Below, piece after piece: positions 16,348-23,570 of a stretch of 45,886 bases of DNA (position 1 is the first letter of the stretch; each line of letters starts with the position of its first letter). Source of the stretch: Planctomycetota bacterium (lineage in GTDB: Bacteria; Planctomycetota; B15-G4); the NCBI GenBank assembly GCA_029259695.1, contig JAJDEQ010000026.1, positions 1 to 45,886 of the forward strand. The letters are read 5' to 3'. Under the pieces are notes generated by a model. It worked only from the letters and a program-made list of their open reading frames with translations, searched no databases and was not told where the DNA came from. A program made the position numbers and the translations under genes.

Positions 16348-17658
16348 ATGACCGCCGTGACATCCGCTGATGCGCTGGCGTTCCTGGACGACCGGATCGA
16401 CTGGGAGCGCTCCCGCGCCTTCCACCAGGGCCGTGTCGCGCTCGACGCGCAGCGGATGCCGCGGCTGCTCGAGCGCCTCGGCCCACTGCCCTGGCCGGAG
16501 GTCTGCGTGCACGTCGCCGGCAGCGAGGGCAAGACGAGCACCACCGAGTTGATCGGCGTGGGCCTGGCCCGCCTGGGCCTGTCCACCGGCTGCTACACCT
16601 CGCCGCACCTGCGGGACGTGCGCGAACGGCTGCGCATCGATGGCGGCTTCCCGCCCGATGCGGACCTGATCGCCGCCGCCGCCCGGGTCCGCGCCGTCGC
16701 GGACGAGGTGGGCGCCACCTGGTTCGAGTGCCTCACGGCCATCGCCCGGCTGTTGTTCGTGCCCCCGGCAGTCCAGGCCGCCGTCTGGGAGACGGGGCTG
16801 GGGGGACGCCTCGATGCGACCCGCGCGCTGCAGGCCCACGCCTGCGTGATCACCTCGATCAGCCTGGAGCACACGGCGATCCTGGGGACCACCCTGTCCA
16901 AGATCGCCGCGGAGAAGGCCGGCATCCTGCGGCCGGGGGTCCCGCTGGTGCTGGGCGCGTGGATCGCCGACGAGGCCCGCGCGGTGATCGAGGCGCGCGC
17001 CACCGCGCTGGGTTGCGCGTTGCAACTGGTGGAGCCGATCGCGGAGGCAGGCGTCCGCCCGGCTGCCGCCCGCAATCGCGCCCTGGCGGAGGGTGTGCTC
17101 GACGTGTTGGCCGCTGCCGGTCGCGTGCCCCCGCGCACGGCGACCGAGGACGCGGCCCTCGCCGCGTACTCCGTGCGCGGTCGACACGAGCGGCGCGGCC
17201 GGGTGCTCTACGACGGTGCTCACACCGTGGCCGCCACTCGGCTGCTGGCCGAGAGCCTCGCCGCCGTCGAGGTGGATACGATCGTCTTCGGTGCGACCAG
17301 CGGACGTGATGCGCACGCCATGCTCGCCGCCCTGCGGCCCCTGGCCCGGCGGGTGATCGTCACCCGTGCTCCCGGGCCGCGCGGCGTCTCGGGCAACGAA
17401 CTCCTGGGCGACTTCGCGCCGGATGGGAGCACGCTGATCGTCGATGATCCTCACGCCGCGCTGGCGTTGGCGCGCTCGAAGGCCGACGGCACAGGGGGCG
17501 ACGCGCTCGTGCTGGTCACCGGTTCGCTGCACCTGGTGGGGGCCCTGTTGGAGGACGACGGGGAGGGCGCGCAGCAGGCCCGTGTCAGAGACGCGGGGGG
17601 CGGGACCGTCGACGCCGCTGGTGATGGAGCCCCCCGGCCCGAGGATCGCGGCGAGTGA
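16348..17658 (+). CDS. folC: Bifunctional folylpolyglutamate synthase/dihydrofolate synthase
   Basis: A 436-aa Mur-ligase-type enzyme that adds glutamate to dihydropteroate and folates, in the cytoplasm. Signatures: VAGSEGKTSTTELI (P-loop, about residue 55; the usual form is GTNGKGS), YTSPHL with RERLRIDG, WETGLGGRLDATRAL, ISLEHTAILGTTLSKIAAEKAGI (metal and ATP site), and YDGAHTVAA opening the C-terminal domain. The ATG at 16348 is preferred; a GTG three codons upstream lies inside the likely -10 element. The last 30 residues are a disordered Gly/Asp/Arg tail. A GTGA overlap at 17655-17658 couples it to the membrane protein downstream. Confidence 0.93.
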   Translation: MTAVTSADALAFLDDRIDWERSRAFHQGRVALDAQRMPRLLERLGPLPWPEVCVHVAGSEGKTSTTELIGVGLARLGLSTGCYTSPHLRDVRERLRIDGGFPPDADLIAAAARVRAVADEVGATWFECLTAIARLLFVPPAVQAAVWETGLGGRLDATRALQAHACVITSISLEHTAILGTTLSKIAAEKAGILRPGVPLVLGAWIADEARAVIEARATALGCALQLVEPIAEAGVRPAAARNRALAEGVLDVLAAAGRVPPRTATEDAALAAYSVRGRHERRGRVLYDGAHTVAATRLLAESLAAVEVDTIVFGATSGRDAHAMLAALRPLARRVIVTRAPGPRGVSGNELLGDFAPDGSTLIVDDPHAALALARSKADGTGGDALVLVTGSLHLVGALLEDDGEGAQQARVRDAGGGTVDAAGDGAPRPEDRGE

Positions 17659-20600
17659 ATGCACCCTTCCTTTGTCTGCTCCCCGCCCTCGTGGCGGGCG
17701 CTGCGGCGGCGCTGCTCGAGTTGTGGTGGCTGCGCCACGCGGCCAGCGCCCTGCCCGGGACGGTGCCGGCGGCCGCCCTGGTCGTGCCCTCGTTCCTGGC
17801 CTTGTGGACCCTGGGGTCGGCGGTGGCGGGGCGAGCGGCGGACCGGGCGCGCGGCGCGCGGGGACAGGGTCGCGGTGATGCCGGGCAACCGGCGGCCCGA
17901 CAGCATGTCGTCGCGGCGCTGGACGGGGCCGCCCGCTGGTTCGCACTGGGCGCGGTCGCCGCGCTGCTCGTGCCACGCCTGTTGGAGCTGATCCTCCCCG
18001 ACCCGGTGCCGTCGAGTTGGCCCTGGCGGTTGGTCCTCGGCACGATCCCCGCGGCGCCGGCCGCGTTCCTCATGGCGGGCACGCTGCCGTGGCTCACGAG
18101 CGTGCGCGGGTCGGCGGGGATCGCACCGCGACGGGCGGCGGGGGGCGTGGCCTGCAGCGTGGCGGTGGGCGGGCTGCTGGGTTGCGTGGCCTGGCCCCAC
18201 GTGATGGGCGCCGAGCCCGGCGCGGTGACCTGGTCGGCGCTGGGCATGGCGGCCGCGGCGGCGGGCGCCTGGCTGCTCGCCCGGTTGGACGCGGGGGCGC
18301 GGATCGCGACGAGCGACGGCGAATCCTCGGCGCCGGCTGTCGCGGACGGCCGATCGGAGCGCGTGCTGGCCCTGTGGTTGTTCGTCGGCGGCGGGGTGCT
18401 CGTCGCCGGGCAGTTGGCGTTGCTGCGACTGCACATCCAGTGGCGCGGCGACAGCATCGTCACGTCGGCCGAGTTGCTCGCGGCGCTGTACGCGGGGATG
18501 GCCCTGGGGGCCCTCGGCCTGGTGCCGTTGACGCGCATGTTGCCGGCGGGCCTGCTGGTGGGCGGCCTGTTGCTCCTGGCTGGGTTGGGACTGGCGTTGC
18601 CCGGCCTGGCCGGCGAGGCCCTCGGGCGTTGGCCTGCGTGGGCCGCCGCTCTTGCGCTCGGTGTGCCGCTCGGCCTCGGCACCGGCTCCCTGGTCACCGC
18701 GGCCAGTGGTGCGGCGCGACGGGAGCGTGCCCGCTTCGGCTCCTGGGTGGGCGACATGGCGGCGGTCTCCACTGCCGGCGGGGTGGCGGGCGGCCTGGTC
18801 TATCTGCACGTCATCTCGGCGGATCCGGACGTGGGCACGGCGGCGGGGCTCCACGCCATGTCCGTGGTGTGCGCGCTGACCGGGCTGTGCGCGTGCCTGG
18901 CGGCGGCTCGCGGTCCCATGCTCGCGGCCCGGGCCAGCCTGGCCTGCTGGTGCGGCGTGGCCCTGGCGGTGGTCTGCGTGCCGTTGACGCTCTGGTTCCC
19001 GTCCCCCGAACTGCCGTGGCAACGGGCGCCCGACGAGGTGGCGCTGCTGGGTCGCGTGGAAGGCCCCGACGGCGTGCTCTCGTGGATGTCGACGACCGGC
19101 GGAGGGGATCGCATCAAGCTCGACAACCTGCGCGGCCTGGGAGGGCAGTCGAGCGCGCCGATCGATCGTCGCATGGGACGCGTCGCCGCGGCGCTCGCAC
19201 CGAAGGCGCAACGCACGCTGGCCCTGGGGCTGGGTCGCGGGCACACGCTGATGGGGATCTGGACCACGACCCGGGCCCGGGTCGAGTGCGTGGAGCGCAA
19301 CGCACAGCTGGTGCAACTCGTGCGCGACGAGTTGGGCCTGCCCTATGACCGCACCCGGGTGGTGCGACCGGCCCCCCCGGAGATCCACGTCGACGACGCC
19401 CGCTCGTGGCTCTCCCGACACGCCGACACCTACGACCTGATCGTGGGCGACCTCTTCTTCCCCTGGGTCACGGGCGCCGGTGACCTGCTCACCGAAGAGA
19501 ACTTCCTGCTCATGCGCCGCGCGCTGCGCGCCGACGGCGTGGTGGTGCAATGGCTGCCGCTGCACCAGCTGCCCTGGCCCGCGTTCCGCAGCGTGACGCA
19601 GTCGTTCCTGCGGGCCTTCCCGTCGGCGCGGCTGTTCGTCGCATCACCGCTCGCCAACCAACCGCTTGCAGCGCTCGTCGGCGGACTCGAGCGGGGGCTG
19701 CCCGAAGCGGAGCTGGTCGACGAACTGCTGGCGGCATCCCGTTCGGCCGGCGGCCCCAACGGCATGGTCGACCTGTACGACCTGCACGTGGCGGGCCCGT
19801 GGGTCCTGGGTGAGATGGCCGGCGATGTCGCGCCGTCCACGCTGCAGCATCCCTCCTCCGAGCTGCTCAGCGTGCGGCGGCACGCTGACGAGGCCTTCAT
19901 CGCGCGCACGAACATGCGGCAACTCGCCGCCCTGGTGCAGCCGCTGACCGGGTCATCCCTGGCCCTACGGCCGGTGGACGACAAGGACCTGCGCAAGCTG
20001 AGCCACGAGCTGGTGAACCGGGCCGCCGCGTTGCAGGGGCTGTTGGCTGCGCGGGCCGCGGCGCTGGAGTTGAGCGCCGCCCGCGCCGGCGGTGACGACG
20101 AGCCGCGCACGGGCCGCAGGGCGGTGCGGCGGGCCGCACTGGCCGCACCTGATGCGAGCCTGCCGTTGGCCGAACTCGACGTGGACACCTGGCGTCTGCC
20201 GCGTGAACGGCAGCAGCTCGACGAGGAGATCGACGCCTGGCTGCGCCACGCCTGGCGCTCGTTCCCGGGCCACACCGGAGTGCGCATCGCCGCGCTGGAG
20301 CGCGCTGCCCAGCTCAGTGAACGGGGGGCGTACCAGCAGGCCGGAACGCTGCTCGAGGCGCTGCTCGACGAACGTCAGGACGGCGGGCTGGGGGGCGCCT
20401 TCGGAGGCATCCTGCTGCAGCTCGGCTACGACGAGCAGGCGCTGGAGGTGCTCTCGCGAGCGTACGCGCTCACGCCCGGAGACCGGGGCGTGCTGGTGCA
20501 CCTGGGCAGCGCCCTGGTCCGCAACGAGCGTGACGATCAGGCACTCAGCACCCTGCGCGAAGCGCGCGCGGCCTTCGGCGCCCGTCCCCTGCCCGCGGCC

Positions 20601-20726
20601 AGCCTGGTGATCCTGGCCCTGCTCGAGGACGAACCGGGGGCGCGGGACCTGGCGCGCGAGCTGATCGCCGAACTCGGCGACGACGAGCGCTGGGTGCCGA
20701 CGCTGCGGCGCCTCGCGGCGGGTTAG
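17655..20726 (+). CDS. Polytopic membrane protein with spermidine-synthase-like and TPR domains
   Basis: A 1023-aa protein starting at GTG 17655, overlapping the folC stop. Residues about 1-445 contain roughly 10-12 hydrophobic segments in a transporter-like (MFS/spermine synthase fusion) arrangement. A cytoplasmic methyltransferase-fold domain follows: TLALGLGRGHTL (glycine loop, about residue 520), ARVECVERNAQLV (Glu binding the SAM ribose), HVDDARSWL and YDLIVGDLFFPW. The Gly loop departs from the GGGDG of true spermidine synthases and the DSxD catalytic motif is replaced by GDLFF, so real aminopropyl transfer is doubtful. The last 170 residues are TPR-like (AYQQAGTLLEALLDE, DEQALEVLSRAYALTPGD). 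Substrate unknown. Its stop codon overlaps that of the convergent pseudouridine synthase gene in TTAG. Confidence 0.82.
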   Translation: MNAPFLCLLPALVAGAAAALLELWWLRHAASALPGTVPAAALVVPSFLALWTLGSAVAGRAADRARGARGQGRGDAGQPAARQHVVAALDGAARWFALGAVAALLVPRLLELILPDPVPSSWPWRLVLGTIPAAPAAFLMAGTLPWLTSVRGSAGIAPRRAAGGVACSVAVGGLLGCVAWPHVMGAEPGAVTWSALGMAAAAAGAWLLARLDAGARIATSDGESSAPAVADGRSERVLALWLFVGGGVLVAGQLALLRLHIQWRGDSIVTSAELLAALYAGMALGALGLVPLTRMLPAGLLVGGLLLLAGLGLALPGLAGEALGRWPAWAAALALGVPLGLGTGSLVTAASGAARRERARFGSWVGDMAAVSTAGGVAGGLVYLHVISADPDVGTAAGLHAMSVVCALTGLCACLAAARGPMLAARASLACWCGVALAVVCVPLTLWFPSPELPWQRAPDEVALLGRVEGPDGVLSWMSTTGGGDRIKLDNLRGLGGQSSAPIDRRMGRVAAALAPKAQRTLALGLGRGHTLMGIWTTTRARVECVERNAQLVQLVRDELGLPYDRTRVVRPAPPEIHVDDARSWLSRHADTYDLIVGDLFFPWVTGAGDLLTEENFLLMRRALRADGVVVQWLPLHQLPWPAFRSVTQSFLRAFPSARLFVASPLANQPLAALVGGLERGLPEAELVDELLAASRSAGGPNGMVDLYDLHVAGPWVLGEMAGDVAPSTLQHPSSELLSVRRHADEAFIARTNMRQLAALVQPLTGSSLALRPVDDKDLRKLSHELVNRAAALQGLLAARAAALELSAARAGGDDEPRTGRRAVRRAALAAPDASLPLAELDVDTWRLPRERQQLDEEIDAWLRHAWRSFPGHTGVRIAALERAAQLSERGAYQQAGTLLEALLDERQDGGLGGAFGGILLQLGYDEQALEVLSRAYALTPGDRGVLVHLGSALVRNERDDQALSTLREARAAFGARPLPAASLVILALLEDEPGARDLARELIAELGDDERWVPTLRRLAAG

Positions 20727-21511
20727 GAGCGCTGCCCGCCGCGCTTCGCGCGCGGTGCGGGTCGCGGTGCACCCAGGCGGATGACCGCGTTGGCGCTCTT
20801 GCGCAGGGCTTCGACCTCATCCGGCTCGAGCGGCCGCACCTTGCCCGTGGCCAGTCGACCCAGCTCGATCGGTCCGATGGCGACGCGCACCAGGCGGCGC
20901 ACCTTGTGGCCGAAGCGTGCGCACAGTCGCCGCACCTCGCGCTTCTTGCCCTCCTTCAAGCGCACCTCGAGCGTGGCCCGGTTGCCGTGTCGTTTGACCA
21001 GACGCACACCGATCGCGGCGGTGCGTCCTTCCGACAGCCAGATGCCCTTGCGCATCTTGACCAGCGTGGCTTCGTCCGGCGTGTCCTCGACCTCGACGCG
21101 GTAGGTCTTCTCGATCTCGAAGCGCGGGTGGGTGGCGAGGTGACACAGGTCACCGTCGTTGGTGAGGATGATCGCCCCTTCGGAGTCCACGTCGAGGCGA
21201 CCCACGGTGTAGAGGTGCTGGTCGGCGTAGCGGCGGGGCGCGTAGTCGATCGCGGCCGGCTTGTCCGCGTCGCTGCGGTTGCTGCAGATCACACCGCGCG
21301 GCTTGTTGAGCAGCATGTACACGTAGGGTTTGGTGCGCAGCTTGCTGCCGTCGCAGACGATCTCGTTCACCGCGGGATCGACGAGGCTGCCGGGCTTGGT
21401 CACGACCTCACCGTCGACCTCGACACGCCCCTCGGCGATGATCAGCTCGCACGCGCGGCGGGAACCCACGCCGCAGGCGGCCATGACCTTCTGGAGTCGT
21501 TCACGCGTCAT
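20723..21511 (-). CDS. rluB: RsuA/RluB-family pseudouridine synthase
   Basis: A 262-aa rRNA-modifying enzyme converting uridine to pseudouridine. It begins with an S4 RNA-binding domain (RLQKVMAACGVGSRRACELI, then GRVEVDGEVV), followed by the catalytic domain with MLLNKPRGVICS, the active-site Asp in VGRLDVDSEGAIILTNDG and the C-terminal EGKKREVRRLCARFGHKVRRLVRVAIGP segment characteristic of the RsuA/RluB/E/F group. RluB (23S U2605) is the best guess; RsuA and RluE remain possible. The start at 21511 begins the S4 domain. The tail is basic (PAPRAKRGGQRS). It lies 13 bp downstream of the isomerase gene on the same strand, so co-transcription is likely. Confidence 0.9.
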   Translation of the reverse strand: MTRERLQKVMAACGVGSRRACELIIAEGRVEVDGEVVTKPGSLVDPAVNEIVCDGSKLRTKPYVYMLLNKPRGVICSNRSDADKPAAIDYAPRRYADQHLYTVGRLDVDSEGAIILTNDGDLCHLATHPRFEIEKTYRVEVEDTPDEATLVKMRKGIWLSEGRTAAIGVRLVKRHGNRATLEVRLKEGKKREVRRLCARFGHKVRRLVRVAIGPIELGRLATGKVRPLEPDEVEALRKSANAVIRLGAPRPAPRAKRGGQRS

Positions 21512-21524
21512 CGAGGCAGTCGCT

Positions 21525-22517
21525 TCAGGTGGGGAGTTCGGTGGCGAGCAGTTGGAGGTCGTGGCCGTCGAGCAACGCCGGCCCGACCACCAGCACGGTG
21601 TCGCCGGCTTGCAGGTCGGTGCTCTCGTCACCCGAGACGATCTCGCCGCGGCCCGCGAGCACGGTGATCAGGCCGAGGGCCGCCTGAGGAGCGTACTCCA
21701 GCTCCTCGGCTGCGTCGGCATGCCACAGCCCGAAGGCCAGGCCGCGGACCAGGGGCGTCCACTGGCCGCGGCGACGATGGGGACGGATGGGACGGACCGC
21801 AGGGTGGTCCACGACGCTCTCCAGGGCCTGGTCCAGGTGCACATCCCGGCCCCGGCCCCAATCGTGGATGCGGTAGGTCGTGTCCGAGTTCTGCTGGATC
21901 TCGAACATGGCCAGCCCGGCGTCGACGGCGTGAACGGTACCGGCCTCGACCACGAGCGTGTCGCCGGGGGTCACCTCCACACGCTGCATCAGCGAGCGCA
22001 CCTCGTCGTCGTCCGCCCCGGCGCGGACGCGTTCGATCAGGTCGCGCGCGCTCACGCCCTCGCGCGTCCCCAGGTACACCCCGGCCCCTTCGGCGGCCTG
22101 CAGGATGTACCAGGCTTCCGTCTTGCCCCGTGGCAGGCCCTGGCGTCGCGCGACTTCATCCGACGGGTGCACCTGCACCGAGAGGATCTGCTCACTGTCC
22201 AGGAACTTCAGCAGCACCGGGAAGGTGGCGGCGCTGTAGCCGAGGATGTTGCCCGGACCGTCGAGCCAGCGGGCGAGGTCGGTGCCGCCGTTGGTGACGG
22301 CGGTGATCGCGCCGGGGTAGGTGCTGGCCAGCCACCACTCGCCGTAGGTGCGATCGTCACCCGGGTCCCAGCCGAACTGCTCGGTGATGCGCTTGCCGCC
22401 CCAGGGTCGGGCGACCGGGAGGGGTGTCAGCGGCAGGACGAGAGGGCGCGTGTTGACCACGGTGGGATGGGTCTCCGAGACCGACGGCGGGAGCCGGGCG
22501 GGCTGGAGCCGCGGCAC
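21525..22517 (-). CDS. manA: Mannose-6-phosphate isomerase, class I
   Basis: A 330-aa cupin enzyme interconverting fructose-6-phosphate and mannose-6-phosphate, feeding GDP-mannose and surface polysaccharides. PWGGKRITEQFG and EWWLAST match the N-terminal start of the family. The zinc site is formed by QVHPSDEVARRQG (Gln and His), GKTEAWY (Glu) and EAGTVHAVDAG (His), about residues 110-200. QQNSDTTYRIHDWGRGR carries the conserved Arg-containing motif. The length agrees with short bacterial forms of the family. The first 20 residues are not family-like, so a slightly later start, such as the GTG at VSETHP, is possible. It precedes the pseudouridine synthase gene in a probable two-gene unit. 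Confidence 0.9.
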   Translation of the reverse strand: MPRLQPARLPPSVSETHPTVVNTRPLVLPLTPLPVARPWGGKRITEQFGWDPGDDRTYGEWWLASTYPGAITAVTNGGTDLARWLDGPGNILGYSAATFPVLLKFLDSEQILSVQVHPSDEVARRQGLPRGKTEAWYILQAAEGAGVYLGTREGVSARDLIERVRAGADDDEVRSLMQRVEVTPGDTLVVEAGTVHAVDAGLAMFEIQQNSDTTYRIHDWGRGRDVHLDQALESVVDHPAVRPIRPHRRRGQWTPLVRGLAFGLWHADAAEELEYAPQAALGLITVLAGRGEIVSGDESTDLQAGDTVLVVGPALLDGHDLQLLATELPT

Positions 22518-22625
22518 GTCCCGCCGAGGGCGGGGCGCGATGGTGCCTGAGCGCGGCGCCGCTCGCCAGGGGCGGCAGGCCGGTGGGGCGGGATCCGCCG
22601 TCGGCGCCGCAGGCGCAGACCCGGC

Positions 22626-22790
22626 TCAGATCTCGTGGTGGATGAGCTCGAGCAGCTTGACCAGCTCCTCGTCGAGCTCTTCGTCGGGCATCTCATCCAC
22701 CAGCTTGCGCCAGCGGGCGATGATTCGACGGGACTCCTCCTCCGGGTTCGGAGGCAGGCGAGCCGCCCTGCGGTCGAAGGGGTTCATCAT
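22626..22790 (-). CDS. Small acidic helical protein (54 aa), unknown
   Basis: A 54-residue frame between rsmD and the isomerase gene, starting with two consecutive ATG codons (22790 and 22787) and ending in TGA at 22626. The product is MMNPFDRRAARLPPN, then a charged helix EEESRRIIARWRKLVDEMP, then DEELDEELVKLLELIHHEI. The strongly amphipathic pattern, acidic clusters and absence of low-complexity Arg/Ser/Pro make it look coding, unlike the overlapping alternative frames. No clear Shine-Dalgarno precedes it. It is transcribed in the same direction as rsmD, 81 bp downstream of it. Function unknown. Confidence 0.6.
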   Translation of the reverse strand: MMNPFDRRAARLPPNPEEESRRIIARWRKLVDEMPDEELDEELVKLLELIHHEI

Positions 22791-22811
22791 GGTGGTCAGG
22801 CAGCGGTGTTG

Positions 22812-22828
22812 CTCCCCTCGAGGGGGAG
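22812..22828 (-). other. GC-rich hairpin between rsmD and the 54-aa gene
   Basis: CTCCCC at 22812-22817 pairs with GGGGAG at 22823-22828, closing on a short loop around TCGA, 44 nt after the rsmD stop as read on the minus strand. There is no U-run after it, so termination is uncertain; it may stabilise the rsmD 3' end. Confidence 0.35.
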
Positions 22829-22871
22829 TGAACCATGTATCGATGGCCGTTCATGAATTCTTGAAGGGAAC

Positions 22872-23444
22872 TCATGGACGTACGTAGATGGCTACCGTGG
22901 AGCGCCCGTAGTGCTTGTGTCGCTCCAGGCGCCACTCCCCCAGATCGGGTGCCGGTGGTCGTTCCGAGGGGATGTGGAGCACCAGGACCGTCCCTGGGGT
23001 CCAGGGGCTGGGCTCGTGCGGAGCCGTGAGGGACCTGGGCAGCGAGTCGATCCGGGGGAAGGGCGGGTCGGCCAGGACCAGGTCGACGGGCTCGGGGGCC
23101 AGCTGCTCCAGAGGCAGGTCGTCGACCGGCACGGGTAGCAGGGTGAAGGCCTCGGGCGGCACGTGGCAGTGGGCCAGGTTCGCCCGCAGCGCCGCGAGCG
23201 CCGGCCGGTGTCGCTCGACGAAGGTACAGTGGAGGGCCCCCCGACTCAGCGCCTCCAGCCCGAGCAAGCCAGAGCCGGAGAAGATGTCCAGCACCCGGGC
23301 TCCCGGGACGCGGTCCGAGATGGCGTTGAACATCGCCTCACGCACCATGGCCCGCATGGGGCGCACCGTGCGCCCCGGCGGTACCGTGAGGCGGCGTCCG
23401 CGAAACTCCCCTGCAGTGATTGTGGGTGCTGAGCGGGGTTTCAT
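22872..23444 (-). CDS. rsmD: 16S rRNA (guanine-966-N2)-methyltransferase RsmD
   Basis: A 190-aa SAM-dependent methyltransferase acting on 16S rRNA during 30S assembly. It has the family's N-terminal ITAGEFRGRRLTVPPG and RPMRAMVREAMFNAI, the SAM-binding VLDIFSGSGLLGLEALSRGA (about residues 50-70), FVERHRPALAALRANL, and the catalytic LADPPF of the N-amino-methyltransferase class (D/N-PP-Y/F) near residue 128. The length matches the family (about 190-200). It diverges from the vWA protein gene across 126 bp. The typical neighbour coaD is absent. Confidence 0.93.
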   Translation of the reverse strand: MKPRSAPTITAGEFRGRRLTVPPGRTVRPMRAMVREAMFNAISDRVPGARVLDIFSGSGLLGLEALSRGALHCTFVERHRPALAALRANLAHCHVPPEAFTLLPVPVDDLPLEQLAPEPVDLVLADPPFPRIDSLPRSLTAPHEPSPWTPGTVLVLHIPSERPPAPDLGEWRLERHKHYGRSTVAIYVRP

Positions 23445-23518
23445 CGGTGGCAGCTCGCCGTCATGCGTGGCGTCCTCCGTGCTGTTGTTTCAGTCGTTCC
23501 GTCGTCGGCTCTGTCCCG

Positions 23519-23546
23519 TTGTCCGGCTTCGGTCCGCCGATAGTAT
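23519..23546 (+). promoter_or_regulatory. Candidate promoter for the vWA protein gene
   Basis: TTGTCC (23519-23524) and TAGTAT (23541-23546) are 16 nt apart, 24 nt before the ATG at 23571. Each hexamer matches the sigma-70 consensus at four of six positions. Confidence 0.35.
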
Positions 23547-23570
23547 GCGGCGGGGCATCCGGCGAGGTTC

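Noticed and set aside
22693..22935. 80-codon minus-strand frame overlapping the end of rsmD
   Set aside because: It begins inside rsmD, is Pro/Gly/Ser-rich at the end and competes with the better 54-aa frame.
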